DNA of 64,000 bases from CALCKU01 sp964607445 (GTDB taxonomy: Bacteria; Pseudomonadota; Alphaproteobacteria; Caulobacterales; Maricaulaceae), in the NCBI GenBank assembly GCA_964607445.1, contig CAZSKN010000001.1, forward strand, positions 62,001 to 126,000, written 5' to 3'. Made by a program: the position numbers and the translations under genes. Below the pieces are notes generated by a model, which was not told the origin of the DNA, did no database searches, and saw only the letters and a program-made list of their open reading frames with translations. Below, in pieces: positions 53,382 to 62,384 of the stretch. The stretch's first letter is position 1; every line of letters starts with the position of its first letter.

Positions 53382-53645
53382 ATGGCTGCTAAGACCCAAA
53401 TTAAAATCGAAAATCTACCGTCACGGACCTCTTTTAGCCGTCGACGCAAAGTCTGTCCGTTTTCTGGCGATAACGGTCTGAACATTGATTACAAAGATCC
53501 AAAAATGTTGCAGCGCTATATGTCTGAAAAAGGCAAAATCGTACCGTCACGCATCACGGCTGTATCTCATAAAAAGCAACGCGAATTAGCCCGTGCCATC
53601 AAGCGCGCCCGCTATCTGGCTTTGCTCCCATACGCAGCGAAATAG
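53382..53645 (+). CDS. rpsR: 30S ribosomal protein S18
   Basis: 87 residues with the S18 core RRRKVCPFSG, INYKDPKML-like NIDYKDPKMLQRYMSEKGKI and RAIKRARYLALLPYA. It pairs with S6. It starts 3 bp after the rpsF stop. Confidence 0.97.
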   Translation: MAAKTQIKIENLPSRTSFSRRRKVCPFSGDNGLNIDYKDPKMLQRYMSEKGKIVPSRITAVSHKKQRELARAIKRARYLALLPYAAK

Positions 53646-53656
53646 GAGACGGACAC

Positions 53657-54316
53657 ATGGAAATTATTCTCCTTGAACGGGTTGAGAAACTCGGTGGTAT
53701 GGGTGACGTTGTTAACGTCAAGCCCGGCTATGCGCGTAACTTTCTTTTACCACAACAAAAAGCGCTTCGAGCCACCAAAGCCAATTTGGTCCGTTTTGAA
53801 GCCGAACGTGAATTCCTGGAAGCGCGAAATGCAGAAGCCCGTGAAAACGCGGCCTCATCCGGCGCCAGCCTGGATGGCAGCACGTATATTGTCATCCGCA
53901 AAGCTGGAGAAACTGGTATTCTTTACGGCTCTGTTAATTCACGCGATGTCGCCGAACTGGTCGGCAATGATGTGAAGCGCAATATGATCGTCTTGGAACA
54001 GCCGATTAAAACTCTGGGTCTGCATGACGTCAAAGTCAAGCTTCACCCCGAAGTCGCTATCTCTGTAACCGTTAATGTCGCACGTTCAGAAGAAGAAGCC
54101 GAACGTCAAGCTTCTGGTGAAGATGTGATTGCCACGCAAATCGCTGCGGACCGGGCGGATGCCAATGACGCCGCCGCCGAACGTGCCGAGATCGCCGCTG
54201 AAATGTTTGAAGGCGATGCCGGAAACGATTTCGTCGCCGGAGACAATATAGCCGCTGAGGACGCATCTTCTCAAACGTCAGGTGCGCCTAGCGCCGCCGG
54301 TAACGAAGAAGAATAA
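53657..54316 (+). CDS. rplI: 50S ribosomal protein L9 with acidic C-terminal extension
   Basis: 219 residues. Residues 1-148 are the normal L9: N-terminal domain with VEKLGGMGDVVNVKPGYARNF, a long helix and the C-terminal domain. Residues about 150-219 are an Ala/Asp/Glu-rich extension ending NEEE. Extended L9 forms occur in alphaproteobacteria, but this tail is long. It ends shortly before a strong terminator. Confidence 0.97.
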   Translation: MEIILLERVEKLGGMGDVVNVKPGYARNFLLPQQKALRATKANLVRFEAEREFLEARNAEARENAASSGASLDGSTYIVIRKAGETGILYGSVNSRDVAELVGNDVKRNMIVLEQPIKTLGLHDVKVKLHPEVAISVTVNVARSEEEAERQASGEDVIATQIAADRADANDAAAERAEIAAEMFEGDAGNDFVAGDNIAAEDASSQTSGAPSAAGNEEE

Positions 54317-54339
54317 GCTCTCGCCAGCAAATAATGTTT

Positions 54340-54371
54340 AAGGCTTCTGTTTCGCAGGGGCCTTTTTTTTT
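54340..54371 (+). terminator. intrinsic terminator after rplI
   Basis: AAGGC-TTCTG pairs with CAGGG-GCCTT around a TTTCG loop, followed by nine T. It lies about 25 bp after rplI and ends the ribosomal protein operon. Confidence 0.88.
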
Positions 54372-54420
54372 GAAAATTTCAAGGCTGTCAAACACAGACC
54401 GCCTTACACAGCTGACACCG

Positions 54421-55365
54421 TCACGCTTTGCCTTCATTTGATTTTGAAAGCTCGCGCACACGTCTCTTGCTTTTTTCAAACGTTTTTCGACCTGTCGGTT
54501 TTTTGATCGTCGGATCTTCTATTACAGGTTCGGGTTTCAATTCATGTCGCCGAAAAACACCCGATAGGTCAGACAGCGTATCAAATCCGTAATTCATGCC
54601 ATTCAAATTTTCCTTCGACCCCAAGACAAGATAACCCAATGGTTTCACAATCTTGGACAGCCCTCGCAAAACACGTAATTGCGCGGGTGAAGAATAATGC
54701 GGCAATGTATTGCGAAACATAACCACATGAAACTGACCCAGCCCCTCAAGATTAGAAAGCAAATGAAACTCTTTAAACTCAACAGATTTCCGGATTTTGT
54801 CATTAAGCACCCAATCTTCACCTTGACGGTTAAAATATGTCACAAGGTCACGAATAGGCAGGCCGCGTTGCACATCAAAATGACTATACCGCCCAAGTTT
54901 CGCGCGTTCTAATGCCGAAGACGGGTAGTCAATACCGATAACCTTAATCGCCATATCTGCAAAATCAGAACGGACTTTATCGATCTTCATCGCCAACCCA
55001 TAAGGTTCTTGACCGCTTGAACATCCAAAAGATAAAATACGAACCTCGCCGCCTTTATAAATCTCATAGAGGCGCGGCAGCAATGTTTCCATCACAATGT
55101 CATACCCTATCGGATCAGTATAAAAATGCGTATCACGCTCCAATAAGGATGATACGATTTGTATCGCCAACCGGCTTTGTCCAAGCGAAAACAGCTCTTC
55201 GATCATATCTGAAAGCGTATCGAACCCCTCTTTACGCGCCAAAGCCGATAAGCGAGTTTCAATTAAAAAGGCATGATCCGCGCCAAGCTTAACCCCGGCT
55301 AACTCAACCGTAAGCCGTTTTATCGCCTCATAATAACTAGGTTTTAAACTAAGAACGGCACTCAC
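54421..55365 (-). CDS. CheR-type methyltransferase-like protein
   Basis: 314 residues with CheR organisation: helical N-terminal domain (about 5-80), LLERDTHFYTDPIGYD, then a SAM-binding fold with LSFGCSSGQEPYGLAM and VIGIDYP. The usual CRNVLIYF motif reads FRNTLPHY, so its catalytic competence is less certain. Classical CheR methylates chemoreceptors; here the neighbours are CheY-, CheA- and ChpT-like genes and no receptor. A basic C-terminal tail follows. GTG start overlaps the CheY-like stop (GTGA). Confidence 0.8.
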   Translation of the reverse strand: MSAVLSLKPSYYEAIKRLTVELAGVKLGADHAFLIETRLSALARKEGFDTLSDMIEELFSLGQSRLAIQIVSSLLERDTHFYTDPIGYDIVMETLLPRLYEIYKGGEVRILSFGCSSGQEPYGLAMKIDKVRSDFADMAIKVIGIDYPSSALERAKLGRYSHFDVQRGLPIRDLVTYFNRQGEDWVLNDKIRKSVEFKEFHLLSNLEGLGQFHVVMFRNTLPHYSSPAQLRVLRGLSKIVKPLGYLVLGSKENLNGMNYGFDTLSDLSGVFRRHELKPEPVIEDPTIKKPTGRKTFEKSKRRVRELSKSNEGKA

Positions 55366-55730
55366 TGGATAAGTCCGGCTTGATAAAACTTACTTTCAAT
55401 AATATCGGAATCAAAAGGTTTCATGACATATTCGTCTGCCCCGGCATTAAGCGCCGATGTTATTTTTGATACGTCGCGTTCCGCTGTGCAGAATACAACA
55501 ACAGGTTTTTTACCTTCGGGTTCCTGACGTAAAGTTTGTAAAAACGACAAACCGTCCATGACTGGCATATTCCAATCCAGCAATATAGCATCCGGCATTA
55601 CAGATCGGCAAAAATCTATAGCCTCCTGCCCATTGGCGGCTTCTTTGGGTACAAAATCCAGATCTTTTAAAATACGTCCGGCGATACGGCGGATCATTTT
55701 TGAATCATCAACAACCAAGCAGGTTTTCAT
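55362..55730 (-). CDS. CheY-like single-domain response regulator
   Basis: 122-residue receiver domain only. Acidic pair VVDDSK, phosphoacceptor Asp52 in LLDWNMPVMDG, Thr82 in FCTAERD and Lys104 in VMKPFD are all canonical, so it should be phosphorylatable. No output domain. Both ends overlap neighbours (ATGA upstream, GTGA downstream), placing it in a tightly coupled operon with the CheA-like and CheR-like genes. Confidence 0.92.
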   Translation of the reverse strand: MKTCLVVDDSKMIRRIAGRILKDLDFVPKEAANGQEAIDFCRSVMPDAILLDWNMPVMDGLSFLQTLRQEPEGKKPVVVFCTAERDVSKITSALNAGADEYVMKPFDSDIIESKFYQAGLIQ

Positions 55731-56851
55731 GACATTAGCTCCTGTTGCCCCGCGTGGATTGGCCGGTTTATCATCGGCATTTGCATCATGGACGCATTGG
55801 CTTGATCCTGTTTTGCAACATATGGCATCTTCACATTCAAACGCAGCGTCAGACGCGTTACAGACCCGCTTTGGGCACAGGACAATTGCATATCAGCTTG
55901 AGATATGGTGACACTGTTTTTTTGAGCATCGGACAGCGTGCGTCCCGCACATTCAAATTGAATAATGATGTCTTCCTTATCCGCTTTGGCTGTAATTAAA
56001 ATTTGCCCACTTTGACTGTCACCGCGAGCCGACCGTATATCGCGCGCTTCCAAAACATTCCGAACCAGAAAACGTCCCAACCTATGCATTTCCACCTCTG
56101 CCCGATGTGTTAAATGTCCGGGTAACATAATATCATTATCGGAATACCCCAAGCTCACGGTTTTATCGGATTGGCGGGCCACAACAAGCACGGCATTCGT
56201 TAATCCCGGCATTAAGGTCTCAAAAGCAATCTTAGGCATGCCATCATCACCTGCCCCTGACTTGGGCAGTCCAGACCTATGTGAGGCGGGGAGAGCTGTG
56301 TCTGTCAAAGCTGCATTTTGATCCAGAGCCAACGTCGCCGTTAGCGGTGTGAAATCTATCATCTGTCCAGAGTTTAACGGCGTCATACCCGCTAAAAACT
56401 CTACCGCTTGCCGGTCGTCCGTATTTGATAAGAACGGCAATAAGGGTGCAAGCGTCTGTTGCGCGACTTTGTAATGCGACTCGATAAGAGAATTTGAAAG
56501 AGTCGTTGAAAGAGACTGTTGCGATAGCTGAATATGGGTCTCTTTAGACGCAGGTATATTCATGGCATTTTCAACTTCTTCCAAGCCCTGCCTATATTGT
56601 ACGACGAGCTTGTTTAAAGACATAAAGGCGCCATCGAGTTTGGGCTGTGCGGAATTGTCTTCAATCAGGTCAAGCGCGCGTTGCCCACTTCGTAAAATAG
56701 CCCGGGCATGAACGCGCACAGCCGCAGCGCGTAAAGCGATCAGGGACCGACGCGCCAAAGCTTTATCTGAACGCTTTTCGCCGAGTAATATATCAAGATG
56801 GGTGTGGGCAATGTCGACAAATGTGCGGGCTGCAACCAGATCGTCTCCCAT
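55727..56851 (-). CDS. degenerate CheA-like protein (HPt-like and ATPase-like parts)
   Basis: 374 residues. The N-terminal 90 residues are helical and HPt-like, but the expected xHTLKG phospho-His motif is not seen (nearest VHARAILRSGQ). The C-terminal 120 residues follow the CheA ATPase: LGRFLVRNVLEARDIRS occupies the N-box and SGQILITAKADKEDIIIQFE the following strands, with no intact DxGxG. It therefore looks like an inactive CheA or histidine phosphotransfer scaffold. The ATG at 56851 follows GAGG by 8 bases. It lies directly downstream of chpT and is coupled to the CheY-like gene. Confidence 0.6.
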   Translation of the reverse strand: MGDDLVAARTFVDIAHTHLDILLGEKRSDKALARRSLIALRAAAVRVHARAILRSGQRALDLIEDNSAQPKLDGAFMSLNKLVVQYRQGLEEVENAMNIPASKETHIQLSQQSLSTTLSNSLIESHYKVAQQTLAPLLPFLSNTDDRQAVEFLAGMTPLNSGQMIDFTPLTATLALDQNAALTDTALPASHRSGLPKSGAGDDGMPKIAFETLMPGLTNAVLVVARQSDKTVSLGYSDNDIMLPGHLTHRAEVEMHRLGRFLVRNVLEARDIRSARGDSQSGQILITAKADKEDIIIQFECAGRTLSDAQKNSVTISQADMQLSCAQSGSVTRLTLRLNVKMPYVAKQDQANASMMQMPMINRPIHAGQQELMS

Positions 56852-56976
56852 ATGACACCTCATAACATAAATTTCACCGCGAATCGCGGTTTGTCATGCC
56901 AAAGTGCCTAAAATTCGTTAAGAGGTTATAAAATCTCTGTCGGTAGGGGCATTTTTTACATATAATTACATGTCGC

Positions 56977-57645
56977 TTAAGCCGCTGATTGCGCGCTTAC
57001 AGTCGGTATCAAGACTTTAAAAACCACGTCTTCTTCTGTCGCAGTCGCAAATACCTTACCTTTAAGTTCCCGCACCATCATTCCCGTATAGAAGGGCTGA
57101 ATGGAACGCCCATCAAAGCCATCTTCTGGAGCGCCGCCTGCAAGTGTCTTTTCAACCGCCATATCCAACCGGGCTTTGGGGCCTGTGCTTCTTAAGACCA
57201 ATACATCTGTTCCGTTTGATTTCGAAAGAGAAATCATGATTTGACCGCCGCGCGGGATGGTCTGAACCGCGAGCATCATCAGGTTTAAGACCAGCCGGGC
57301 TTGTGGTTTTTCTAATCCGCCCAAATCTTCATCCCAAATAATATCGACTTTACCACCACCGTACATATTCTTGACTAGGGTTTTAAGTTCACCCGTAGAG
57401 ATCATCCCCGGTGACGACCCTGCGGCCCCAAATGCCATGCGCAAATATTGTAGCTTTGTCGAAGCCTGCCCGGCTGACATTTTTACCAATTCCAAGGCAT
57501 CACCGTGCATATCGGCATTATTCTCGTCGCTCAAAACCTCAAGCGCCGTGCCCAAGGCTCCGATAGGGCTAACAAGGTCGTGACAAATTCTAGCGCACAT
57601 GAGCGCCGATAAGCCTGAAGGTGTAAGTTTTGAAGGAGATGTCAT
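56977..57645 (-). CDS. chpT: histidine phosphotransferase ChpT
   Basis: 222 residues with the ChpT organisation: a dimerising helical hairpin with phospho-His22 in ARICHDLVSPIGAL, followed by a Bergerat-like C-terminal domain that does not bind ATP. In Caulobacter ChpT relays phosphate from CckA to CtrA and CpdR. The start overlaps the stop of a 31-codon ORF (ATGA). The CheA-like, CheY-like and CheR-like genes follow on the same strand. Confidence 0.93.
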   Translation of the reverse strand: MTSPSKLTPSGLSALMCARICHDLVSPIGALGTALEVLSDENNADMHGDALELVKMSAGQASTKLQYLRMAFGAAGSSPGMISTGELKTLVKNMYGGGKVDIIWDEDLGGLEKPQARLVLNLMMLAVQTIPRGGQIMISLSKSNGTDVLVLRSTGPKARLDMAVEKTLAGGAPEDGFDGRSIQPFYTGMMVRELKGKVFATATEEDVVFKVLIPTVSAQSAA

Positions 57646-57737
57646 AAGGGCCTCAATCTAAAATGCTGTGTAAAAGCGGCTTTATACTCCGTGATAGGTG
57701 ATTCGGCCTTCGCATACAAATCTTTCGCCTCTGTCAT
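57642..57737 (-). CDS. 31-residue small protein translationally coupled to chpT
   Basis: ATG at 57737 is preceded by GGAGGG with a 5-base spacer, the best ribosome site in this region. The ORF begins MTEAKDLYAKAESPITEYKA and ends HFRLRPL; its TGA overlaps the chpT ATG (ATGA). No family was recognised. It may be a real microprotein or a leader that couples chpT translation. Confidence 0.55.
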   Translation of the reverse strand: MTEAKDLYAKAESPITEYKAAFTQHFRLRPL

Positions 57738-57866
57738 TGCAGCCCTCCGACATGTCACCCTCTCCTTGTCATAAAGGTATGGACTTCCGCCCAATTCCGC
57801 GACAGACTATATATTCAGTTTCAAAAATCCGAGCTTGATACACGCTCCAACAGTTTAAGAGGGTTT

Positions 57867-60737
57867 ATGCCTTACCTATCGATACTTACCCGGGTCATAA
57901 CCAGTCTTGGGCTGGCTGTCCTTTTGACGGCATGTGGAAATTCACACCCCTCAGATTCGACACCCACAGTTGTAAACACCGCTTCGGACACAACTCTGAC
58001 CATCCCCTTTGAAAAATACACGCTTGAAAACGGCCTTGACGTGATCTTGCACCAAGACAGATCAGACCCTGTTGTCGCGATTAACCTTGCCGCTCATGTC
58101 GGCTCTGCGCGGGAAATAAAGGGACGGACAGGTTTTGCGCATTTATTTGAGCATTTGCTTTTTCTAGATTCAGAAAACCTTGGATATGGTGGATTAGACG
58201 AGATGAATACGCGGATTGGGGGTGAAGGTACAAATGGCTTTACCACTAATGATATGACACAATATTTTCAGGCTGTACCGTCAGATGCCTTAGAAAAAAT
58301 AATCTGGGCAGAAGCCGATAAATTAGGATGGTTTATCCAAACCGTGACGCAAGAGGTTCTGGATAATGAGAAACAAGTTGTTAAAAATGAAAAGCGTCAA
58401 AGTTTTGATAATCGACCTTATGGGCATAATAGCTTCGTTATTAATAAAGCTCTTTACCCGGAAGATCATCCCTATAATTGGTCAATCATCGGGTCTCTCG
58501 CAGATCTGGATGCCGCGACATTACAAGATGTGAAAAATTTTTACGCGCGTTGGTACGTGCCCAATAATGTTACGGTCACACTCACCGGAGATTTTGAGAT
58601 CAAGGCGGCTAAAGCGCTTATAGAAAAATATTTCGGTGAGATACCCAGAGGTCAAGACATCACACCCTTATCAAATCGTCCATCGCCGTTAACATCTGTA
58701 AAATCTTTTTATCACGAAGACAATTTCGCCACAGTGCCCCGCCTCACGCGAGTCTGGCCCGGTGTCCCCGCTTATCACAAAGACAGTGCGGCTCTTGATA
58801 TTCTTGTCAGCTATTTAAGCGAAGGCAAAGACGCCCCTTTAAACAAAGTCATGGTCGACGCCGAAAAAGTCACGTCCAATGTCGATATGTTTAATTTTAA
58901 CAAAGAAATTGCGGGTGAAATTTACCTGTTCATTGATGCGAATGAAGGTAAAAATATTGATGGTTTAATAGCTCCACTCGACAAAGGGTTCGCCGCGTTT
59001 GAAGGTAATGGAATCCCGCAAAAAAGTTTAGACCGCATAAAGACAAAGTTTGAGGTTGCCTTTTATGACGATATTCAGAGCGCCTTGGGTAAGGCCATAA
59101 AACTCTCCGAGTATAACATCTACACCGATGACCCTAGCGCCTATAAAAAAACGCTCGCAGATATTCAGTCCGTAAGCGTCGAAGATGTCCAACGGGTCTA
59201 CCAAACCTATATAAAAAACAAACCCTATGTAACCACAAGTTTTGTTCCTAAAGGGCGGCCTGATATGGCATTAAGCGGGGCGGTAAAAGCCGAAATCGTA
59301 GAAGAAAAAATTGTTAACGGCGCAGAGGCACAAATAGATTTCGACCCCGCAGCTCGGATCATAAACACACCGACACCCTCTCGGTTCGACCGCACTCAAG
59401 AACCCGATTTTGGCCCCGCTTACACGCTAAAAGCTCCAGAAATTGAGCAAGAAACCTTACAAAACGGCCTTAAGGTTTTCAGCATATATTCAGACGAAAT
59501 TCCCTTGGTAAATTTCTCGCTACAATTAGATGCCGGACGCATGCGCGGAGATGTCAAAGCGCCCGGGGTTCCCGCTCTGACCGCTGATTTATTGCTTAAG
59601 GGGACCGCCCATAAAACGCCTGCTGAACTTGAAGCCGCCATTGAATCCCTTGGATCTACTCTTTCGATTACCAATGGTGCTACAGGTACATTTATCATAG
59701 GTACCGCCTTGGCCCGAAAGTTACAGCCGACTCTTGAAATCGTGCATGAAATCCTCACAGCGCCACGCTGGGATGCCGAAGAATTTGCCCTTTTAAAGCG
59801 CAAAACCCTACAGTCTATTATCCAATCAGAAGGCGACGCCTCAACAATAGCCGCGCGGGAAATGGCTAAATTAAATTACCCTGCCGATCATATTTTACAT
59901 TATATGCCCTATGGCCCAAAAGACGCATTGGATGCCATTACGCTGGAGGATCTGAAAGAATTTTATAACCGGCATTATAGTTATAATCATAGTCAATTAC
60001 GGATCGTCGGAGCGTCAAATATTGACGCCATAAAAGCAGCCCTGTGTTGCGATCCCTTACCCACGTCCAACACCCCCCTTCCCGCAGCAAAGCTGGACGC
60101 CCCATATGCTGTTGAAACCTCAAAAGTATATTTTTATGACCTGCCTGACGCCAAACAATCTGTCTTGCGAATTGAACGTCCGTCTTTGCCCGCAACCGCC
60201 TCGGATTTTCCACTTGCAGGCGCTATTAATTTTCCTCTTGGCGGTATTTATACATCCAAATTAAATACAGAACTTCGCGTCAAGCGCGGTTATACTTATG
60301 GTATTTTTTCTGGCTTTAGTGGCCAAAAAGACCGGGGCAGCTTTACAATACGTTCAAGCGTTCGTTCAAATGTAACCTTTGAAGCGCTCGACCTTATTAA
60401 AGATATTGTAAGTCGCTATGGTCCGGACTTTACACAAGAAGAATTAGACACGCTCAAACAGGCTCTATTACGTGGGCAGGCGCTCAAAACGGAAAGCCTA
60501 TCAGACAAGCTCGTTGTTCTATCTAATATGAGCGCCTATGATTACCCGGCGAATTATAGAGAGCGTGATGCCAAAGCTATTGCCGCCATGACCCTGGAAG
60601 ATTTTAAAGACTTAAGCACGAAATATATCCGGGCAGAAGCCATGAATTATCTTGTCGTCGGTGACGCTAAAACGCAGGTTAACGGGTTAAAAGCGCTTGG
60701 ATTCGGAGACCCTATTATGTTGAAATCCGCCAAGTAA
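57867..60737 (+). CDS. M16-family zinc metallopeptidase lipoprotein
   Basis: 956 residues. The signal peptide ends in lipobox LLTAC (Cys23), so it should sit in the outer or inner membrane facing the periplasm. Two M16 halves: the first has HLFEH (His92, Glu95, His96) with the distal Glu175 in VVKNEKRQ; the second (about 530-940) lacks the motif and is structural, as usual. Such pitrilysin-like proteins degrade peptides in the periplasm. It is divergent from chpT. Substrate unknown. Confidence 0.93.
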   Translation: MPYLSILTRVITSLGLAVLLTACGNSHPSDSTPTVVNTASDTTLTIPFEKYTLENGLDVILHQDRSDPVVAINLAAHVGSAREIKGRTGFAHLFEHLLFLDSENLGYGGLDEMNTRIGGEGTNGFTTNDMTQYFQAVPSDALEKIIWAEADKLGWFIQTVTQEVLDNEKQVVKNEKRQSFDNRPYGHNSFVINKALYPEDHPYNWSIIGSLADLDAATLQDVKNFYARWYVPNNVTVTLTGDFEIKAAKALIEKYFGEIPRGQDITPLSNRPSPLTSVKSFYHEDNFATVPRLTRVWPGVPAYHKDSAALDILVSYLSEGKDAPLNKVMVDAEKVTSNVDMFNFNKEIAGEIYLFIDANEGKNIDGLIAPLDKGFAAFEGNGIPQKSLDRIKTKFEVAFYDDIQSALGKAIKLSEYNIYTDDPSAYKKTLADIQSVSVEDVQRVYQTYIKNKPYVTTSFVPKGRPDMALSGAVKAEIVEEKIVNGAEAQIDFDPAARIINTPTPSRFDRTQEPDFGPAYTLKAPEIEQETLQNGLKVFSIYSDEIPLVNFSLQLDAGRMRGDVKAPGVPALTADLLLKGTAHKTPAELEAAIESLGSTLSITNGATGTFIIGTALARKLQPTLEIVHEILTAPRWDAEEFALLKRKTLQSIIQSEGDASTIAAREMAKLNYPADHILHYMPYGPKDALDAITLEDLKEFYNRHYSYNHSQLRIVGASNIDAIKAALCCDPLPTSNTPLPAAKLDAPYAVETSKVYFYDLPDAKQSVLRIERPSLPATASDFPLAGAINFPLGGIYTSKLNTELRVKRGYTYGIFSGFSGQKDRGSFTIRSSVRSNVTFEALDLIKDIVSRYGPDFTQEELDTLKQALLRGQALKTESLSDKLVVLSNMSAYDYPANYRERDAKAIAAMTLEDFKDLSTKYIRAEAMNYLVVGDAKTQVNGLKALGFGDPIMLKSAK

Positions 60738-60769
60738 CCCATGATTTTAACGCGCCATTTTAAATAGGT

Positions 60770-60784
60770 TTAAGCTTAATTTAC
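60770..60784. promoter_or_regulatory. near-match CtrA box before the MinD-like gene
   Basis: TTAAGCTTAATTTAC matches TTAA-N7-TTAA at 7 of 8 positions, about 90 bp upstream of the start. It lies in an AT-rich stretch with several TTAA, so it is a weak candidate. Confidence 0.25.
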
Positions 60785-60873
60785 CCTGATCTTTAGCGGG
60801 TATTTAAGACGCCCCCCTTATACAGTCTTGGGAGCGTTCGAAATAATCGAACCCATAGGTGATGAGGTGAGCC

Positions 60874-61563
60874 ATGCATATGGCGCAAAATTATAGTTCA
60901 GGCTATGAGCCTGATGGGCAATTAGTACCCATTTTTTCTGCAAGTTCGGGTTTGAAATCCGAAGCGCTGACTCTGTCTTTATCCAAAACTGCCGCCAAAC
61001 GTGGCGAAACCGTTTTAATGCTAGATGCCTGTAACGGGCGTCTGATGAAAACGGCAGGAATCATATATCATAAAACACTCGCCGACATTTTGTATAACAA
61101 TGCAAATATTGCAGACATAGAATATATAACCTCGAATGACCATTTTACTGCCATTGCCTGCGGAGATGCAGCGCTTGATGATGTGTTGGGAAGCCTTGCG
61201 GCTCTTTCATTGCGTTATGACTGGGTATTTGTTTGCATGCCTGTTGGATGCACACCCGCACATGTCAGATTAGCCGCCGCCGCCGATATGAGTATTCTGA
61301 ATTTCAGTACTGTTGGAGACCGGTTCATGCGCGCCTATTGGATGATGGACGCCATACGTGCCCGATCCCCAAAAACAGACCCGCTTTTACTGTCTTGCGG
61401 CCCCAAAGATAATGCGGTTGAAACCGCCCTTATGTTGACCCAGACTATACGCGAATTTCTTGGCGCGCCTCCGCCTTACGGGGGACATCAAGAGGACCCG
61501 GAGTTAACAGACCGCTTGTTACAACAAATTCGGAATTTGATAAAAACACGTATGGCAGCTTAA
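60874..61563 (+). CDS. MinD/ParA-like protein lacking a Walker A motif
   Basis: 229 residues with the layout of a MinD/FlhG-type ATPase: an initial strand, a phosphate-loop position, KRGETVLMLDAC (the LDAD strand), YDWVFVCMPVG and later strands. At the P-loop, GKGGVGKTT is replaced by SASSGLKSEA, so ATP binding by the normal mechanism is doubtful. Such pseudo-MinD proteins may act as partners of flagellar or division ATPases; this is inference. An AGGTGAG site precedes the ATG. Confidence 0.5.
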   Translation: MHMAQNYSSGYEPDGQLVPIFSASSGLKSEALTLSLSKTAAKRGETVLMLDACNGRLMKTAGIIYHKTLADILYNNANIADIEYITSNDHFTAIACGDAALDDVLGSLAALSLRYDWVFVCMPVGCTPAHVRLAAAADMSILNFSTVGDRFMRAYWMMDAIRARSPKTDPLLLSCGPKDNAVETALMLTQTIREFLGAPPPYGGHQEDPELTDRLLQQIRNLIKTRMAA

Positions 61564-61654
61564 CGCGTCAACGTCTTTCATTACATATGCGTAAGAAACG
61601 CAGGATTTTCTTTCTTCAATCGTTAGGTATATGAATGACACGAAAGGACCTCCA

Positions 61655-62359
61655 ATGTCGCAACATATATTTATATCATACTGTTTGAAAATTACCACAT
61701 GCACGGCGCTGGGTTTGACACTCTTTGCGCTGCCTGCGGGGGCAAGCCCAAAAGCCGATACAAATAAGGATAAGCAAATTGATCTAAGCGAATTCATAGC
61801 GCAAGCCAACATCCGGTTTTCAGAGACGGACTTAAATGCAGATGCTCGGCTGACGCGGTACGAAATAAAAACGCATCGTGAGCTTCAGAAAAAAAAGCGA
61901 CAAGATGCCCAATTTGATAAAATGGATATCAATGGTGACGGCGTCCTCACGAAAGAGGAACACAAAGCCGCACGAGAAGCTAAAGCCGCACGTCGAGAGG
62001 CGCGTAAACAGGCCCGCGCCGATGTCAATCAGGACGGTATTATTGATGATCAGGACCGCATTGCCCGCAAAGCTTTAAAAGCTGAAAGAAGAGCCCAGAG
62101 ACGCGCCCGAAAAGAAGCGCGCAAAAACGCTGACGCCAATAAAAACACTGGTGCCAAAAAAGGTCAAAGCGGCCGCAAAGGGATACGACGCGATGCTAAT
62201 GGCGATGGTTTCATCACTCGATCTGAATATGAAACGGCTACTTTGGCCATGTTTGAACACCTCGATGTCAATGGCGATGGTGTTTTAACACAGGGTGAAG
62301 GCCGTCGGCGCAAAGGTAAACAGGGTAAAAGACAGGCGTCGGAACGCGCGCAAAAATAG
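61655..62359 (+). CDS. periplasmic EF-hand protein
   Basis: 234 residues with a signal peptide (cleavage near LPAGAS) and six EF-hand-type loops: DTNKDKQIDLSE, DLNADARLTRYE, DINGDGVLTKEE, DVNQDGIIDDQD, DANGDGFITRSE and DVNGDGVLTQGE. Loops 3-6 have good calcium ligands; 1 and 2 are degenerate. The intervening helices are Lys/Arg/Ala-rich. AGGA precedes the ATG at 61655. It lies 25 bp upstream of the ECF sigma gene, so it may sense calcium for it or be its target. Confidence 0.85.
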   Translation: MSQHIFISYCLKITTCTALGLTLFALPAGASPKADTNKDKQIDLSEFIAQANIRFSETDLNADARLTRYEIKTHRELQKKKRQDAQFDKMDINGDGVLTKEEHKAAREAKAARREARKQARADVNQDGIIDDQDRIARKALKAERRAQRRARKEARKNADANKNTGAKKGQSGRKGIRRDANGDGFITRSEYETATLAMFEHLDVNGDGVLTQGEGRRRKGKQGKRQASERAQK

Positions 62360-62384
62360 CGCCATAGCGATAAGATCCCGTCAC

